Shown piece by piece: positions 34,755 through 42,390 of a stretch of DNA of 64,000 bases. The position numbers were made by a program, and so were the translations under genes. The DNA is from Pseudomonas putida (lineage in GTDB: Bacteria > Pseudomonadota > Gammaproteobacteria > Pseudomonadales > Pseudomonadaceae), in the NCBI RefSeq assembly GCF_028682455.1, contig NZ_JANHLD010000005.1, forward strand, positions 140,001 to 204,000, in the 5' to 3' direction. The notes under the pieces were generated by a model. That model was given only the letters and a program-made list of their open reading frames with translations, was not told where the DNA came from and ran no database searches. How positions within the stretch are numbered: the first letter of the stretch is position 1; the number at the start of each line of letters is the position of its first letter.

Positions 34755-34774
34755 GATGTTCCGTCCTCCTGCAA

Positions 34775-35542
34775 TTATTTGGCGGCCATGCGCAAGGCGC
34801 CGTCGAGACGGATCACCTCGCCATTGAGCATGCTGTTTTCCATGATGTGGCGAGCCAGTGCCGCATATTCCTGCGGGCGGCCCAGGCGCGGCGGGAACGG
34901 CACGCCAGCAGCCAGTGAGTCGCGCACTTCCTGGGTCATGCCGGCCATCATCGGGGTTTCGAAAATACCCGGGGCGATGGTCATGACGCGAATGCCGAAG
35001 CGCGCCAGTTCGCGTGCGGCGGGCAAGGTCAGGCTGGCGATGGCGCCCTTGGAGGCGGCGTAGGCTGCCTGGCCGATCTGGCCGTCGTAGGCGGCAATCG
35101 AGGCGGTGTTGATGATCACCCCACGCTCGCCTTCGCTGCTGGCCTCGCCTTCGGCCATGGCCGCGGCGGCCAGTCGCAGCAGGTTGAAGCTGCCGATCAG
35201 GTTGACGTTGATCACCCGGCTGAAGCTGTCCAGGCCATGCGGGCCGTTCTTGCCCAGCACCTTCTCGGCGCCGACGATACCGGCGCAGTTGATCAGACCG
35301 TGCAGGCTGCCGAACGCAGTCACTGCGGCATCGACCGCGGCCTTGGCGGCGTCTTCCTGGCTGATGTCGGCAACCACGAAGCGTGCCTTGGGACCCAACG
35401 CTTGTGCCTTAGCGGCAACCGCCTGGGCATTGAGGTCGACCAGCATCACCTGGGCGCCGGCCTCGATGAGCATCTGGGCGGTAGCAGCGCCCAGGCCCGA
35501 GGCCCCGCCGCTGACGATAAAGTTCTTGTTGGCAATCTGCAT
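34775..35542 (-). CDS. fadB2x: 3-hydroxyacyl-CoA dehydrogenase, SDR type
   Basis: A 255-residue short-chain dehydrogenase similar to type II 3-hydroxyacyl-CoA dehydrogenase (HSD10-like). The nucleotide-binding motif is SGGASGLGAAT (about 10-20), the acidic residue LVDLN indicates NAD preference, and the catalytic residues are Ser in NTASIAAYDG, Tyr in AAYAASKG and the Lys of the same motif. It oxidises 3-hydroxyacyl-CoA to 3-ketoacyl-CoA. It lies 20 bases upstream of the thiolase gene and 12 bases downstream of the ligase gene. Confidence 0.93.
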   Translation of the reverse strand: MQIANKNFIVSGGASGLGAATAQMLIEAGAQVMLVDLNAQAVAAKAQALGPKARFVVADISQEDAAKAAVDAAVTAFGSLHGLINCAGIVGAEKVLGKNGPHGLDSFSRVINVNLIGSFNLLRLAAAAMAEGEASSEGERGVIINTASIAAYDGQIGQAAYAASKGAIASLTLPAARELARFGIRVMTIAPGIFETPMMAGMTQEVRDSLAAGVPFPPRLGRPQEYAALARHIMENSMLNGEVIRLDGALRMAAK

Positions 35543-35554
35543 GATGATCGTTCC

Positions 35555-37207
35555 TCAGGCGCTGGCGGTCTGGGCCAGCGCGGCTTGTTGTTTGGCGATT
35601 TCCTGATTGCGCAGGATGAAGCGCTGCAGCTTGCCGCTCGGGGTCTTGGGCAGCTCGCCGACGAATTCGATTTCCCGTGGGTAGGCATGGGCGTAGAGGC
35701 GCTGGCGCACGTGCTGTTTCAGCTCTTCAGCCAACGCTTCGCTGGGCTGCCGGCCGGTGGCCAGCACCACGAAGGCCTTGATCAGCTCGGTACGTTCCGG
35801 GTCCGGTTTGCCGACCACGGCCGCCTCGATGACCGCCGGGTGCTCGATCAATGCGCTCTCGACATCGAAAGGCCCCACCCGGTAACCGGACGTGGTGATC
35901 ACATCGTCGCTGCGACCGACAAAGCTGATGCTGCCATCGGTGTTGAGCTCGACGGTGTCGCCGCTGAGGTAGTACTTGCCGACGAAGGACTTGGTCGGCA
36001 GACCATGGTAGCCACCGAACCAGCACAGCGGTGACTGCTCGCGGTCCACCGCCAGAATGCCCGGCTGCCCCGCTGGCAACTCGCTGTGCTGCTCATCGAG
36101 TACCACGATGCGATGCCCGGGAATGGCAAAGCCGGCCGACCCCAGGTGTACCGGATGTTCCAGGCCGTGATGGTTGCACAACACCATGCCCAGTTCGGTC
36201 TGGCCGTAATGGTCGTGGATGGTCACGTCCAGCTCGTCGGCGAACCAGCGGATCACTTCCGGGTTCAGCGGCTCGCCGGCGCTGCTGACCACCCGCAGGC
36301 GACCTTTGATCGGCGCACTGAACTCACTACCGGCGGCGATCAGCAAGCGGTAGGCCGTGGGCGACCCGGCCAGGTTGCTGATGGCGTATTTGTTGATCAC
36401 CCGACAGGTACTTTCGACACTGAACGGTCCGTCGAAAAAGGTCGTCGCGTGCCCCAGCGCCAGCGGGCCGGTGACCGCGTAATAAAGACCGTAGGCCCAG
36501 CCTGGGTCGGCCAGGTTCCAGAAGTTGTCCTCGGGGCGCAGGTCGATGGCATCGCGCATGTAGCCCTGGAACGCGACAATCGCCCGCAGCGGCACTTCCA
36601 GTGGCTTGGCAGGGCCGGTGGTACCTGAGGTGAACATCAGGAGAAACGGTGCATCGCACCCCAGCAGCACGGGCTCGCAGTCCGTGCTGGCGGCATTGAG
36701 GGCGGTATGGAAATCCAGGTCGGTGGAGCTTGCCTGCGCATTGACGCAGATGATCGTCGGGCAGCCGTGCACGTCATCGAGCTTGCTGCGGTTGAGCGGC
36801 TCGGTCACCACCACTTTCGCCCCGGACTGCTCCAGGCGGTGCTCGATGGCCTTGGGCCCGAACGCGGTGAACAGGGGTTGGTAGACCGCACCCAGGCGCC
36901 AGGTGGCAAGGACCGTGACCAGCAGTTCTACGGTGCGCGGCATCAAGCCTGCAACCCGATCGCCGGCGCCGACGCCCTGGCTCTTGAGCACGTTGGCCAG
37001 ACGTGCGGCAGCCTCTTGCAACTGCTCGAAGCTGTACTGCGCGCTGTTGCCATCGCGGCTTTCACAGTTCAGTGCTATGCGGTTGTCACCGACATGCCGG
37101 TCACAGCACTCGACACAGGCATTGAGTGCTTCCAGGCTGCCCTGCAGTACAGTTGCAGCGGTCTGCTGGTAGTTGAAACCTTTCGCTGCGCCGCGGTAAT
37201 CACGCAT
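35555..37207 (-). CDS. fadDx: AMP-forming acyl-CoA synthetase
   Basis: A 550-residue adenylate-forming ligase that activates a carboxylic acid to its CoA thioester and so feeds the operon. The P-loop-like motif is LMFTSGTTGPAKP (about 190-202), the aromatic motif DHYGQTELGM, the hinge region SGDTVELNTDGSISFVGRSD, and the catalytic Lys in TPSGKLQRF near 530. It resembles acetyl/propionyl- and medium-chain acyl-CoA synthetases more than long-chain FadD. It heads the five-gene operon. GAGGAG lies before the ATG. The AraC-type regulator lies 90 bp upstream on the same strand. Confidence 0.93.
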   Translation of the reverse strand: MRDYRGAAKGFNYQQTAATVLQGSLEALNACVECCDRHVGDNRIALNCESRDGNSAQYSFEQLQEAAARLANVLKSQGVGAGDRVAGLMPRTVELLVTVLATWRLGAVYQPLFTAFGPKAIEHRLEQSGAKVVVTEPLNRSKLDDVHGCPTIICVNAQASSTDLDFHTALNAASTDCEPVLLGCDAPFLLMFTSGTTGPAKPLEVPLRAIVAFQGYMRDAIDLRPEDNFWNLADPGWAYGLYYAVTGPLALGHATTFFDGPFSVESTCRVINKYAISNLAGSPTAYRLLIAAGSEFSAPIKGRLRVVSSAGEPLNPEVIRWFADELDVTIHDHYGQTELGMVLCNHHGLEHPVHLGSAGFAIPGHRIVVLDEQHSELPAGQPGILAVDREQSPLCWFGGYHGLPTKSFVGKYYLSGDTVELNTDGSISFVGRSDDVITTSGYRVGPFDVESALIEHPAVIEAAVVGKPDPERTELIKAFVVLATGRQPSEALAEELKQHVRQRLYAHAYPREIEFVGELPKTPSGKLQRFILRNQEIAKQQAALAQTASA

Positions 37208-37297
37208 CGCCAGACTCCTCGTTTTTTATTGTTGGAATAAAACGAATGATCTGGAGATAGTCGCGCTAGAGCCGGGGCGCGACAATGGCCAAAGCTG

Positions 37298-38338
37298 TCA
37301 ATCTGGATGACTGGTTTGGCGTTCGCCGTGGCCTTGTCCGATCAACGTGCGGTAATGGCCCGGATTGCAGCCGTACCATTTGCGAAAGGCCTTGTAGAAG
37401 GAACTGCTGTCGGCAAAGCCCAGGCGGTCGGCAATTTCGGCAAAGCTCACCTGGTCCTCGGCCAGCCAGGCAATCGCCAGTTCCTTGCGCACACTGTCCT
37501 TGAGGCCTTGGTAGGTCTGGCCCTCTTCGGCCAGGCGGCGGCGCAGGGTCGAGGCCGAAATGCACAACTGCTGGGCCTGGCCTTCAGTCTCGGGCCACTC
37601 GCCCGCCGGCACTTGGCGCAGCGATGCCTTGATGCGCCGGGCCAGGCTCGAAGGGTCGCGGTACTTGACCAGAATGTTGCCAGGCGCCTCGGCAAGGAAC
37701 CGTTGCAGCTCCTCCGGGGTGCGTTTGAGCGGCAGGTCCAGGCAGTCGGCGGCAAAGATCATGCGCGTGCGTGGACGGCCGAACTGCAGGTTCTCCGAGA
37801 ACATCACCCGGTAATCGTCGCAGAACGGCGGCTCATCGCAGCGCAGCTCGATGGCCAGGATCGGAATGCGTCGACCGGCCAGCCAGCAGGCCACACCGTG
37901 GACGATCATCCAGAAGGTGAAGTAGGTAAAGGGCCGGCGTGGCGTCTCCTGGGGCTCGCCGATGACGATTTCGGCCAGGCTCTGCTGGCGCACCAGCACC
38001 GGTTGCAGGTGCTCGAGCATCAGCCCCAGGAACGCCAGGGCGGTTTCGAGCGCCGCACCCAGGGAGGGCTGGGTCATCGACGAACGGCACAGAAACGCCA
38101 GGCTGCCGGTGCGCAGCCCGCGCGGGTCCATGCAGAAGAATTCATCGTGGCAACGACGTGCCAACAGGCGCCAGAGCTCTGCATAGGCACTGGCCGGTAC
38201 GCGGGCGTCGGCCTCGTGCAACTGCGTCGGGTCAATGCCGACGCGACTGAGCATGGCCTGGCTGGGTGCGCCTGGGGCGCAACTTTGCAACAGCGCCTCG
38301 CGCACCAGTTGCATGGAGATGGTGTCTTTCTCCGCCAT
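37298..38338 (-). CDS. AraC-family regulator (OruR/arabinose-binding-domain type)
   Basis: A 346-residue regulator. The N-terminal two-thirds is the arabinose-binding-like domain typical of OruR-type regulators (ASAYAELWRLLARRCHDEFF). The C-terminal helix-turn-helix pair spans about 245-335 (CISASTLRRRLAEEGQTYQG and FAEIADRLGFADSSSFYKAF). The start at 38338 gives MAEKDTISMQ. A longer open frame upstream has no ribosome binding site. Its position directly before fadDx makes it the likely activator of the acyl-CoA operon, probably responding to the acid or its CoA ester, which is inference. Confidence 0.88.
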   Translation of the reverse strand: MAEKDTISMQLVREALLQSCAPGAPSQAMLSRVGIDPTQLHEADARVPASAYAELWRLLARRCHDEFFCMDPRGLRTGSLAFLCRSSMTQPSLGAALETALAFLGLMLEHLQPVLVRQQSLAEIVIGEPQETPRRPFTYFTFWMIVHGVACWLAGRRIPILAIELRCDEPPFCDDYRVMFSENLQFGRPRTRMIFAADCLDLPLKRTPEELQRFLAEAPGNILVKYRDPSSLARRIKASLRQVPAGEWPETEGQAQQLCISASTLRRRLAEEGQTYQGLKDSVRKELAIAWLAEDQVSFAEIADRLGFADSSSFYKAFRKWYGCNPGHYRTLIGQGHGERQTSHPD

Positions 38339-38412
38339 CAGCAGTCGTTCGCCTTGCCTGTCATTGTTTGAGCGCCATCTTAGGGACACGCCCGGAAAAT
38401 ACCAGCCTTGCT

Positions 38413-39276
38413 TCACGCCGTGGTGGCAAGGCTCAGGAACGCCTGGATCAGGCGCAGTTCACGGCGCCGCTCGAGGCAGCCGATCATGTGCCGGTTGGCC
38501 AGGCCCGGGCCGGCCATGGGCCGGGCGACCACCCGTGGGTCATGGCTGATTTCAACCGAGGAGACAATGCCGATACCCAACTCTGCCGCCACCGCCTCGG
38601 TCACCGCCTCCCGGCTGTCCAGCTCGAGCAATACCCGTGGCTGCACCTGGGCCTCGCTGCACGCCTGGTCGAAGGTGCGCCGGGTGATCGAACTGGGCTC
38701 GCGCAACACCATGATCTGCTGGTTCAGCGCACTGATCTGCAAGGCCCAGGGCTCCCGGGCCCAGGGGTGGCTCGACGGTAGCAAGGCGCAGATCCGCGAG
38801 TCGCCAAGGCTTTGCAGGTGCAGGCCCTTGCGTGGCTCCACTTCCGTCATTACCGCCACATCGGCATGTTCGGACAGCAATGCAGCCAGGGTTTCCTGAG
38901 CATTGCCCAGGCGCAGGTTGACGGTGACGCCCGGGTAGCGCGCGCGCAATTTAGCCAGCATCGGCATGACTCGGTGCGGGCCGTCGGCGGCCACCTCCAG
39001 GCGCCCGGTCAGCAACTGGCGATTGGCCTCGAGCATGGCCTGGGCTTCTTCGGCCAGGCCGAACATCGCCCGGGTGATCGCCGCCAGGCGAATCCCCTCC
39101 TCGGTCAGCTCGACCCGACGCGCGGTACGCCGCAGCAGGGTGATCTGATAGTGCTCCTCCAGTGCCTTGATATGCCCGGTGACCGCCGGCTGGCTGATGA
39201 AGAGGCGGCTGGCCGCACGGGTAAAGCTGCCCTCGCGGGCGACGGCATCGAAAGCGCGGAGCTGGAACAGGTTCAT
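38413..39276 (-). CDS. LysR-family regulator, probably of phnWX
   Basis: A 287-residue LysR-type regulator with an N-terminal winged helix (MNLFQLRAFDAVAREGSFTR, ARLFISQPAVTGHIKALE) and a periplasmic-binding-protein-like effector domain from about residue 90. It is divergent from phnW, with 112 bp between the starts and a perfect 15-bp LysR-type palindrome in between. By context it should sense 2-aminoethylphosphonate or a breakdown product and control phosphonate use. Confidence 0.9.
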   Translation of the reverse strand: MNLFQLRAFDAVAREGSFTRAASRLFISQPAVTGHIKALEEHYQITLLRRTARRVELTEEGIRLAAITRAMFGLAEEAQAMLEANRQLLTGRLEVAADGPHRVMPMLAKLRARYPGVTVNLRLGNAQETLAALLSEHADVAVMTEVEPRKGLHLQSLGDSRICALLPSSHPWAREPWALQISALNQQIMVLREPSSITRRTFDQACSEAQVQPRVLLELDSREAVTEAVAAELGIGIVSSVEISHDPRVVARPMAGPGLANRHMIGCLERRRELRLIQAFLSLATTA

Positions 39277-39291
39277 ATCTATCGGCCTGAC

Positions 39292-39306
39292 TTATGGCTG
39301 GCATAA
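39292..39306. promoter_or_regulatory. LysR-type operator between lysR and phnW
   Basis: TTATGGCTGGCATAA is a perfect inverted repeat with 5-bp arms and contains the T-N11-A LysR box. It lies 16 bases before the regulator's ATG and 83 before that of phnW, consistent with autorepression and phnW activation. Confidence 0.65.
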
Positions 39307-39388
39307 CAACAAACAATTTGATTGATGACGCTCAGAATTGCAACTTAGGCCCCGTAGATTCAGCCCACCGCTTGTGAGGACCACCGGA

Positions 39389-40495
39389 ATGAGTAACGCC
39401 CCGATCCTGCTGACCCCCGGCCCCCTGACCACCTCTGCCCGTACCCGCCAAGCAATGATGGTGGACTGGGGCTCCTGGGACCGTGACTTCAACGAACTGA
39501 CCGCCAGCCTGTGCGAGCAACTGCTGGCCATCGTCAGCGGCGCCGACAGTCACCACTGCGTTCCCCTGCAAGGCAGCGGCACGTTTGCGGTGGAAGCCGC
39601 CATCGGCACCCTGGTGCCGCGTGACGGCAAGGTCCTGGTGTTGATCAATGGCGCCTACGGCCAGCGCCTGGCAAAGATCTGCAAGGTACTGGGCCGCGCC
39701 TACAGCACCTTCGAAACCGCCGAAGACGAACCGACCACGGCAGCCGACGTCGACCGCCTGCTGGCCGCCGACAACAGCATCACTCACGTGGCGCTGATCC
39801 ATTGCGAGACCAGCACCGGCATCCTCAACCCGCTGCCAGAAATTGCCCAGGTCATTGCCCGTCACGGCAAGCGCTTGATCATCGACGCCATGAGCTCCTT
39901 CGGCGCCTTGCCGATCGACGCCCGCGAAGTACCGTTCGATGCCCTTATCGCCGCCTCCGGCAAATGCCTGGAAGGTGTACCCGGCATGGGCTTCGTGTTT
40001 GCCAATAAAGGCTCGCTGGCCGCCGCCGAAGGCAACTCGCCGTCGCTGGCCATGGACCTGCAGGACCAGCACGCCTATATGGCCAAGACCGGCCAGTGGC
40101 GCTTCACCCCACCGACCCACGTGGTGGCGGCGCTGCATGAAGCCCTGCTGCAGTACAACGAAGAAGGTGGCCTGCCGGCCCGTCACCAACGCTACGCCAG
40201 CAACTGCAAGGCCCTGCTCGACGGCATGGCCGCCATTGGCCTGCGCAGCTTCCTGCCCGCCGAAATCCAGGCCCCGATCATCGTCACCTTCCACGCCCCG
40301 AAAGACCCGCGCTACCAGTTCAAGGATTTCTACGAACGCGTCAAGGCCAAGGGTTTCATCCTTTATCCCGGCAAGCTGACCCAGGTCGAAACCTTCCGCG
40401 TCGGCTGCATCGGCTGCGTCGGCCCGGACGGCATGCAAGCGGCGGTCAATGCCGTGGCCGAGGTGCTGCGTGAAATGGAAGTGCTGGAAATCTGA
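39389..40495 (+). CDS. phnW: 2-aminoethylphosphonate-pyruvate transaminase
   Basis: A 368-residue class V PLP aminotransferase that converts 2-aminoethylphosphonate and pyruvate to phosphonoacetaldehyde and alanine. The N-terminal LLTPGPLTTSARTRQAMM is diagnostic. The glycine-rich phosphate site is QGSGTFAVEA, and the PLP lysine is Lys192 in AASGKCLEGVPGMGF, after the Asp of IDAMSSFGALP. The ATG at 39389 is preceded by GAGGA. The longer frame from 39338 has no support. It is followed after 51 bases by phnX. Confidence 0.96.
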   Translation: MSNAPILLTPGPLTTSARTRQAMMVDWGSWDRDFNELTASLCEQLLAIVSGADSHHCVPLQGSGTFAVEAAIGTLVPRDGKVLVLINGAYGQRLAKICKVLGRAYSTFETAEDEPTTAADVDRLLAADNSITHVALIHCETSTGILNPLPEIAQVIARHGKRLIIDAMSSFGALPIDAREVPFDALIAASGKCLEGVPGMGFVFANKGSLAAAEGNSPSLAMDLQDQHAYMAKTGQWRFTPPTHVVAALHEALLQYNEEGGLPARHQRYASNCKALLDGMAAIGLRSFLPAEIQAPIIVTFHAPKDPRYQFKDFYERVKAKGFILYPGKLTQVETFRVGCIGCVGPDGMQAAVNAVAEVLREMEVLEI

Positions 40496-40546
40496 AGTCT
40501 GCCCTTTACCTGACCTGCGAACCGACCCGCTAAAGGAACTCTTTAC

Positions 40547-41374
40547 ATGAACTACAGCAACCCGACTCAACTGCAAGCCGCCATCCTCGACTGGGCCGGC
40601 ACCGTGGTCGACTTTGGCTCCTTTGCCCCGACCCAGATCTTTGTCGAGGCCTTCGCCGAGTTCGACGTCGAAGTCTCCATCGAAGAAGCCCGCGGCCCGA
40701 TGGGCATGGGCAAGTGGGACCACATCCGCACCCTGTGCGACCAACCGCAAATTGCCGAACGCTATCGCAAGGTATTCGGCCGGACCCCGACCGACGACGA
40801 TGTCACCGCCATTTACAACCGCTTCATGCCGCTGCAGATCGAGAAGATCGCCGTGCACTCGGCGCTGATCCCGGGCGCTCTGGACACCTTGACAGGCCTG
40901 CGCAGCGAAGGCCTGAAAATCGGCTCTTGCTCCGGTTACCCGAAAGTGGTGATGGACAAGGTCGTGGAGCTGGCCGCGCAGAACGGCTACGTAGCCGACC
41001 ATGTGGTTGCCACCGATGAGACCCCCAACGGTCGTCCGTGGCCGGCCCAGGCCCTGGCCAACGTGATCGCCCTGGGCATCGACGATGTAGCTGCCTGCGT
41101 GAAGGTCGACGACACGGTGCCGGGCATTCTCGAAGGCCGCCGTGCCGGCATGTGGACCGTGGCACTGGTGTGCTCGGGCAATGCCCTGGGCCTGACCTAC
41201 GAAGGGTATCGCGCCCTGGCTTCGGACAAACTCGACAGCGAGCGCAAGCGTATTCACGCCCTGTTCGAAGGCTCGCGCCCGCACTACTTGATCGACACCA
41301 TCAATGAACTGCCGGAGGTGATTGCCGATATCAACCGTCGCCTGGCCAAAGGTGAGATGCCGCAGGCGGTGTAA
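40547..41374 (+). CDS. phnX: Phosphonoacetaldehyde hydrolase (phosphonatase)
   Basis: A 275-residue HAD-superfamily enzyme that cleaves phosphonoacetaldehyde to acetaldehyde and phosphate. The nucleophile is Asp15 in AILDWAGTVVD. The Schiff-base Lys56 in MGMGKWDHI marks the phosphonatase family. The HAD motif II/III elements are GSCSGYP and VKVDDTVPGI. Together with phnW it forms the two-step phosphonatase pathway, supplying nitrogen, phosphorus and a two-carbon aldehyde. Confidence 0.96.
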   Translation: MNYSNPTQLQAAILDWAGTVVDFGSFAPTQIFVEAFAEFDVEVSIEEARGPMGMGKWDHIRTLCDQPQIAERYRKVFGRTPTDDDVTAIYNRFMPLQIEKIAVHSALIPGALDTLTGLRSEGLKIGSCSGYPKVVMDKVVELAAQNGYVADHVVATDETPNGRPWPAQALANVIALGIDDVAACVKVDDTVPGILEGRRAGMWTVALVCSGNALGLTYEGYRALASDKLDSERKRIHALFEGSRPHYLIDTINELPEVIADINRRLAKGEMPQAV

Positions 41375-41395
41375 AGCGCCTGGGTTACCTGCCGC

Positions 41396-41437
41396 AAACG
41401 CCAGAAGCCGAGGTCAATGCCTCGGCTTCTGGCGTTT
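41396..41437. terminator. Terminator of phnWX (bidirectional)
   Basis: An 18-bp perfect stem AAACGCCAGAAGCCGAGG with its complement at 41420-41437 and loop TCAATG. It is followed by a T, and it separates phnX from the convergent flavin reductase gene. Confidence 0.9.
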
Positions 41438-41460
41438 TCAGCGCAACGGCGTCGAACCAC

Positions 41461-42015
41461 TCACCCCTGGTGACGTTCGACCCACGCCGCATATTTGTCG
41501 ATAACAGTCTGCAGGAACGGCCGGACTTTCTCCGAGAGCTTGCCGCTGTCATCGAACAGCGTCGCAGCCCCACCGATATAGGCCTCGGGCTGCTGCATGC
41601 AGGGCACATCGAGGAACACCAGCGACTGGCGCAGATGATGGTTGGCACCAAAACCGCCCACCGCCCCCGGCGACACACTGATCACCGCCCCCGGCTTGCC
41701 GCTCCAGGCGCTTTGGCCATAGGGTCGCGACCCCACGTCAATGGCGTTTTTCAGTACGCCCGGCACCGAGCGGTTGTACTCCGGCGTCACGAACAGTACC
41801 GCATCGCTGTTGCGGATCTGCTCGCGGAAGGTCTTGTAGGCAGCCGGTGGGTCGACATCGATGTCTTCGTTATAAAGCGGCAGGTCGCCGATTTCGACGA
41901 TTGTCAACTTGAGATTCGAGGGCGCAAGCTCTGCCAGCGCACGGGCGACCTTGCGATTGTAGGACTCCTTGCGCAAGCTGCCGACGACAACGGCAACCGA
42001 ATACACCTGGCTCAT
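41461..42015 (-). CDS. NAD(P)H-dependent FMN reductase (ChrR/azoreductase-like)
   Basis: A 184-residue flavodoxin-like protein. The FMN phosphate loop is VVVGSLRKESYNRKVARAL, and the isoalloxazine-contact motif is TPEYNRSVPGVLKNAIDVGSR with YGQSAWSGKP. This is the family of ChrR/YieF-type quinone reductases, which reduce quinones, chromate or azo dyes and protect against oxidants. The ATG at 42015 follows AGGAAA. It is monocistronic. Confidence 0.9.
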   Translation of the reverse strand: MSQVYSVAVVVGSLRKESYNRKVARALAELAPSNLKLTIVEIGDLPLYNEDIDVDPPAAYKTFREQIRNSDAVLFVTPEYNRSVPGVLKNAIDVGSRPYGQSAWSGKPGAVISVSPGAVGGFGANHHLRQSLVFLDVPCMQQPEAYIGGAATLFDDSGKLSEKVRPFLQTVIDKYAAWVERHQG

Positions 42016-42165
42016 GGCAATTTCCTGACGTGAAAGGTATAGGAAGTTGTAGGTATAGATGATCCCATCCGGTACTGAAGTTTTTTTCCCAGTAGGCAAA
42101 ACTTACCCGGCAAAACAGTGGTCTATGCCTGACAGATTCTTACTTCTTCAGAGGTTGCACGGTAA

Positions 42166-42384
42166 ATGACAGCAGTACTGGTCGGACAGTTTCATGCACG
42201 GGACGCAGAAGGCCGCATCTATCCCGTCCATGAGTTTCAGGAAGCCACCCTCGAATCCGACGGTAGTGCCGCATCCCTGCCTATCACTACCTATAAGTTG
42301 GCCATCGGCGACCGGGTCAACCACCTGGGCGAAGATCGGTTCGAGCTGGCCCGCACGGGCGTAGAGATCATCCGCATTCCCTGA
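42166..42384 (+). CDS. Small hypothetical protein
   Basis: A 72-residue, probably beta-rich protein starting MTAVLVGQFHARDAEGRIYP, with no signal peptide or cysteines. The pattern of strands (RIYPVHEFQEAT, TTYKLAIGDRVNHLGEDRFEL, VEIIRI) suggests a small barrel. GAGGT lies about ten bases before the ATG. It ends six bases from the convergent ldcA stop. No named family is recognised. Confidence 0.7.
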   Translation: MTAVLVGQFHARDAEGRIYPVHEFQEATLESDGSAASLPITTYKLAIGDRVNHLGEDRFELARTGVEIIRIP

Positions 42385-42390
42385 ACGGCT

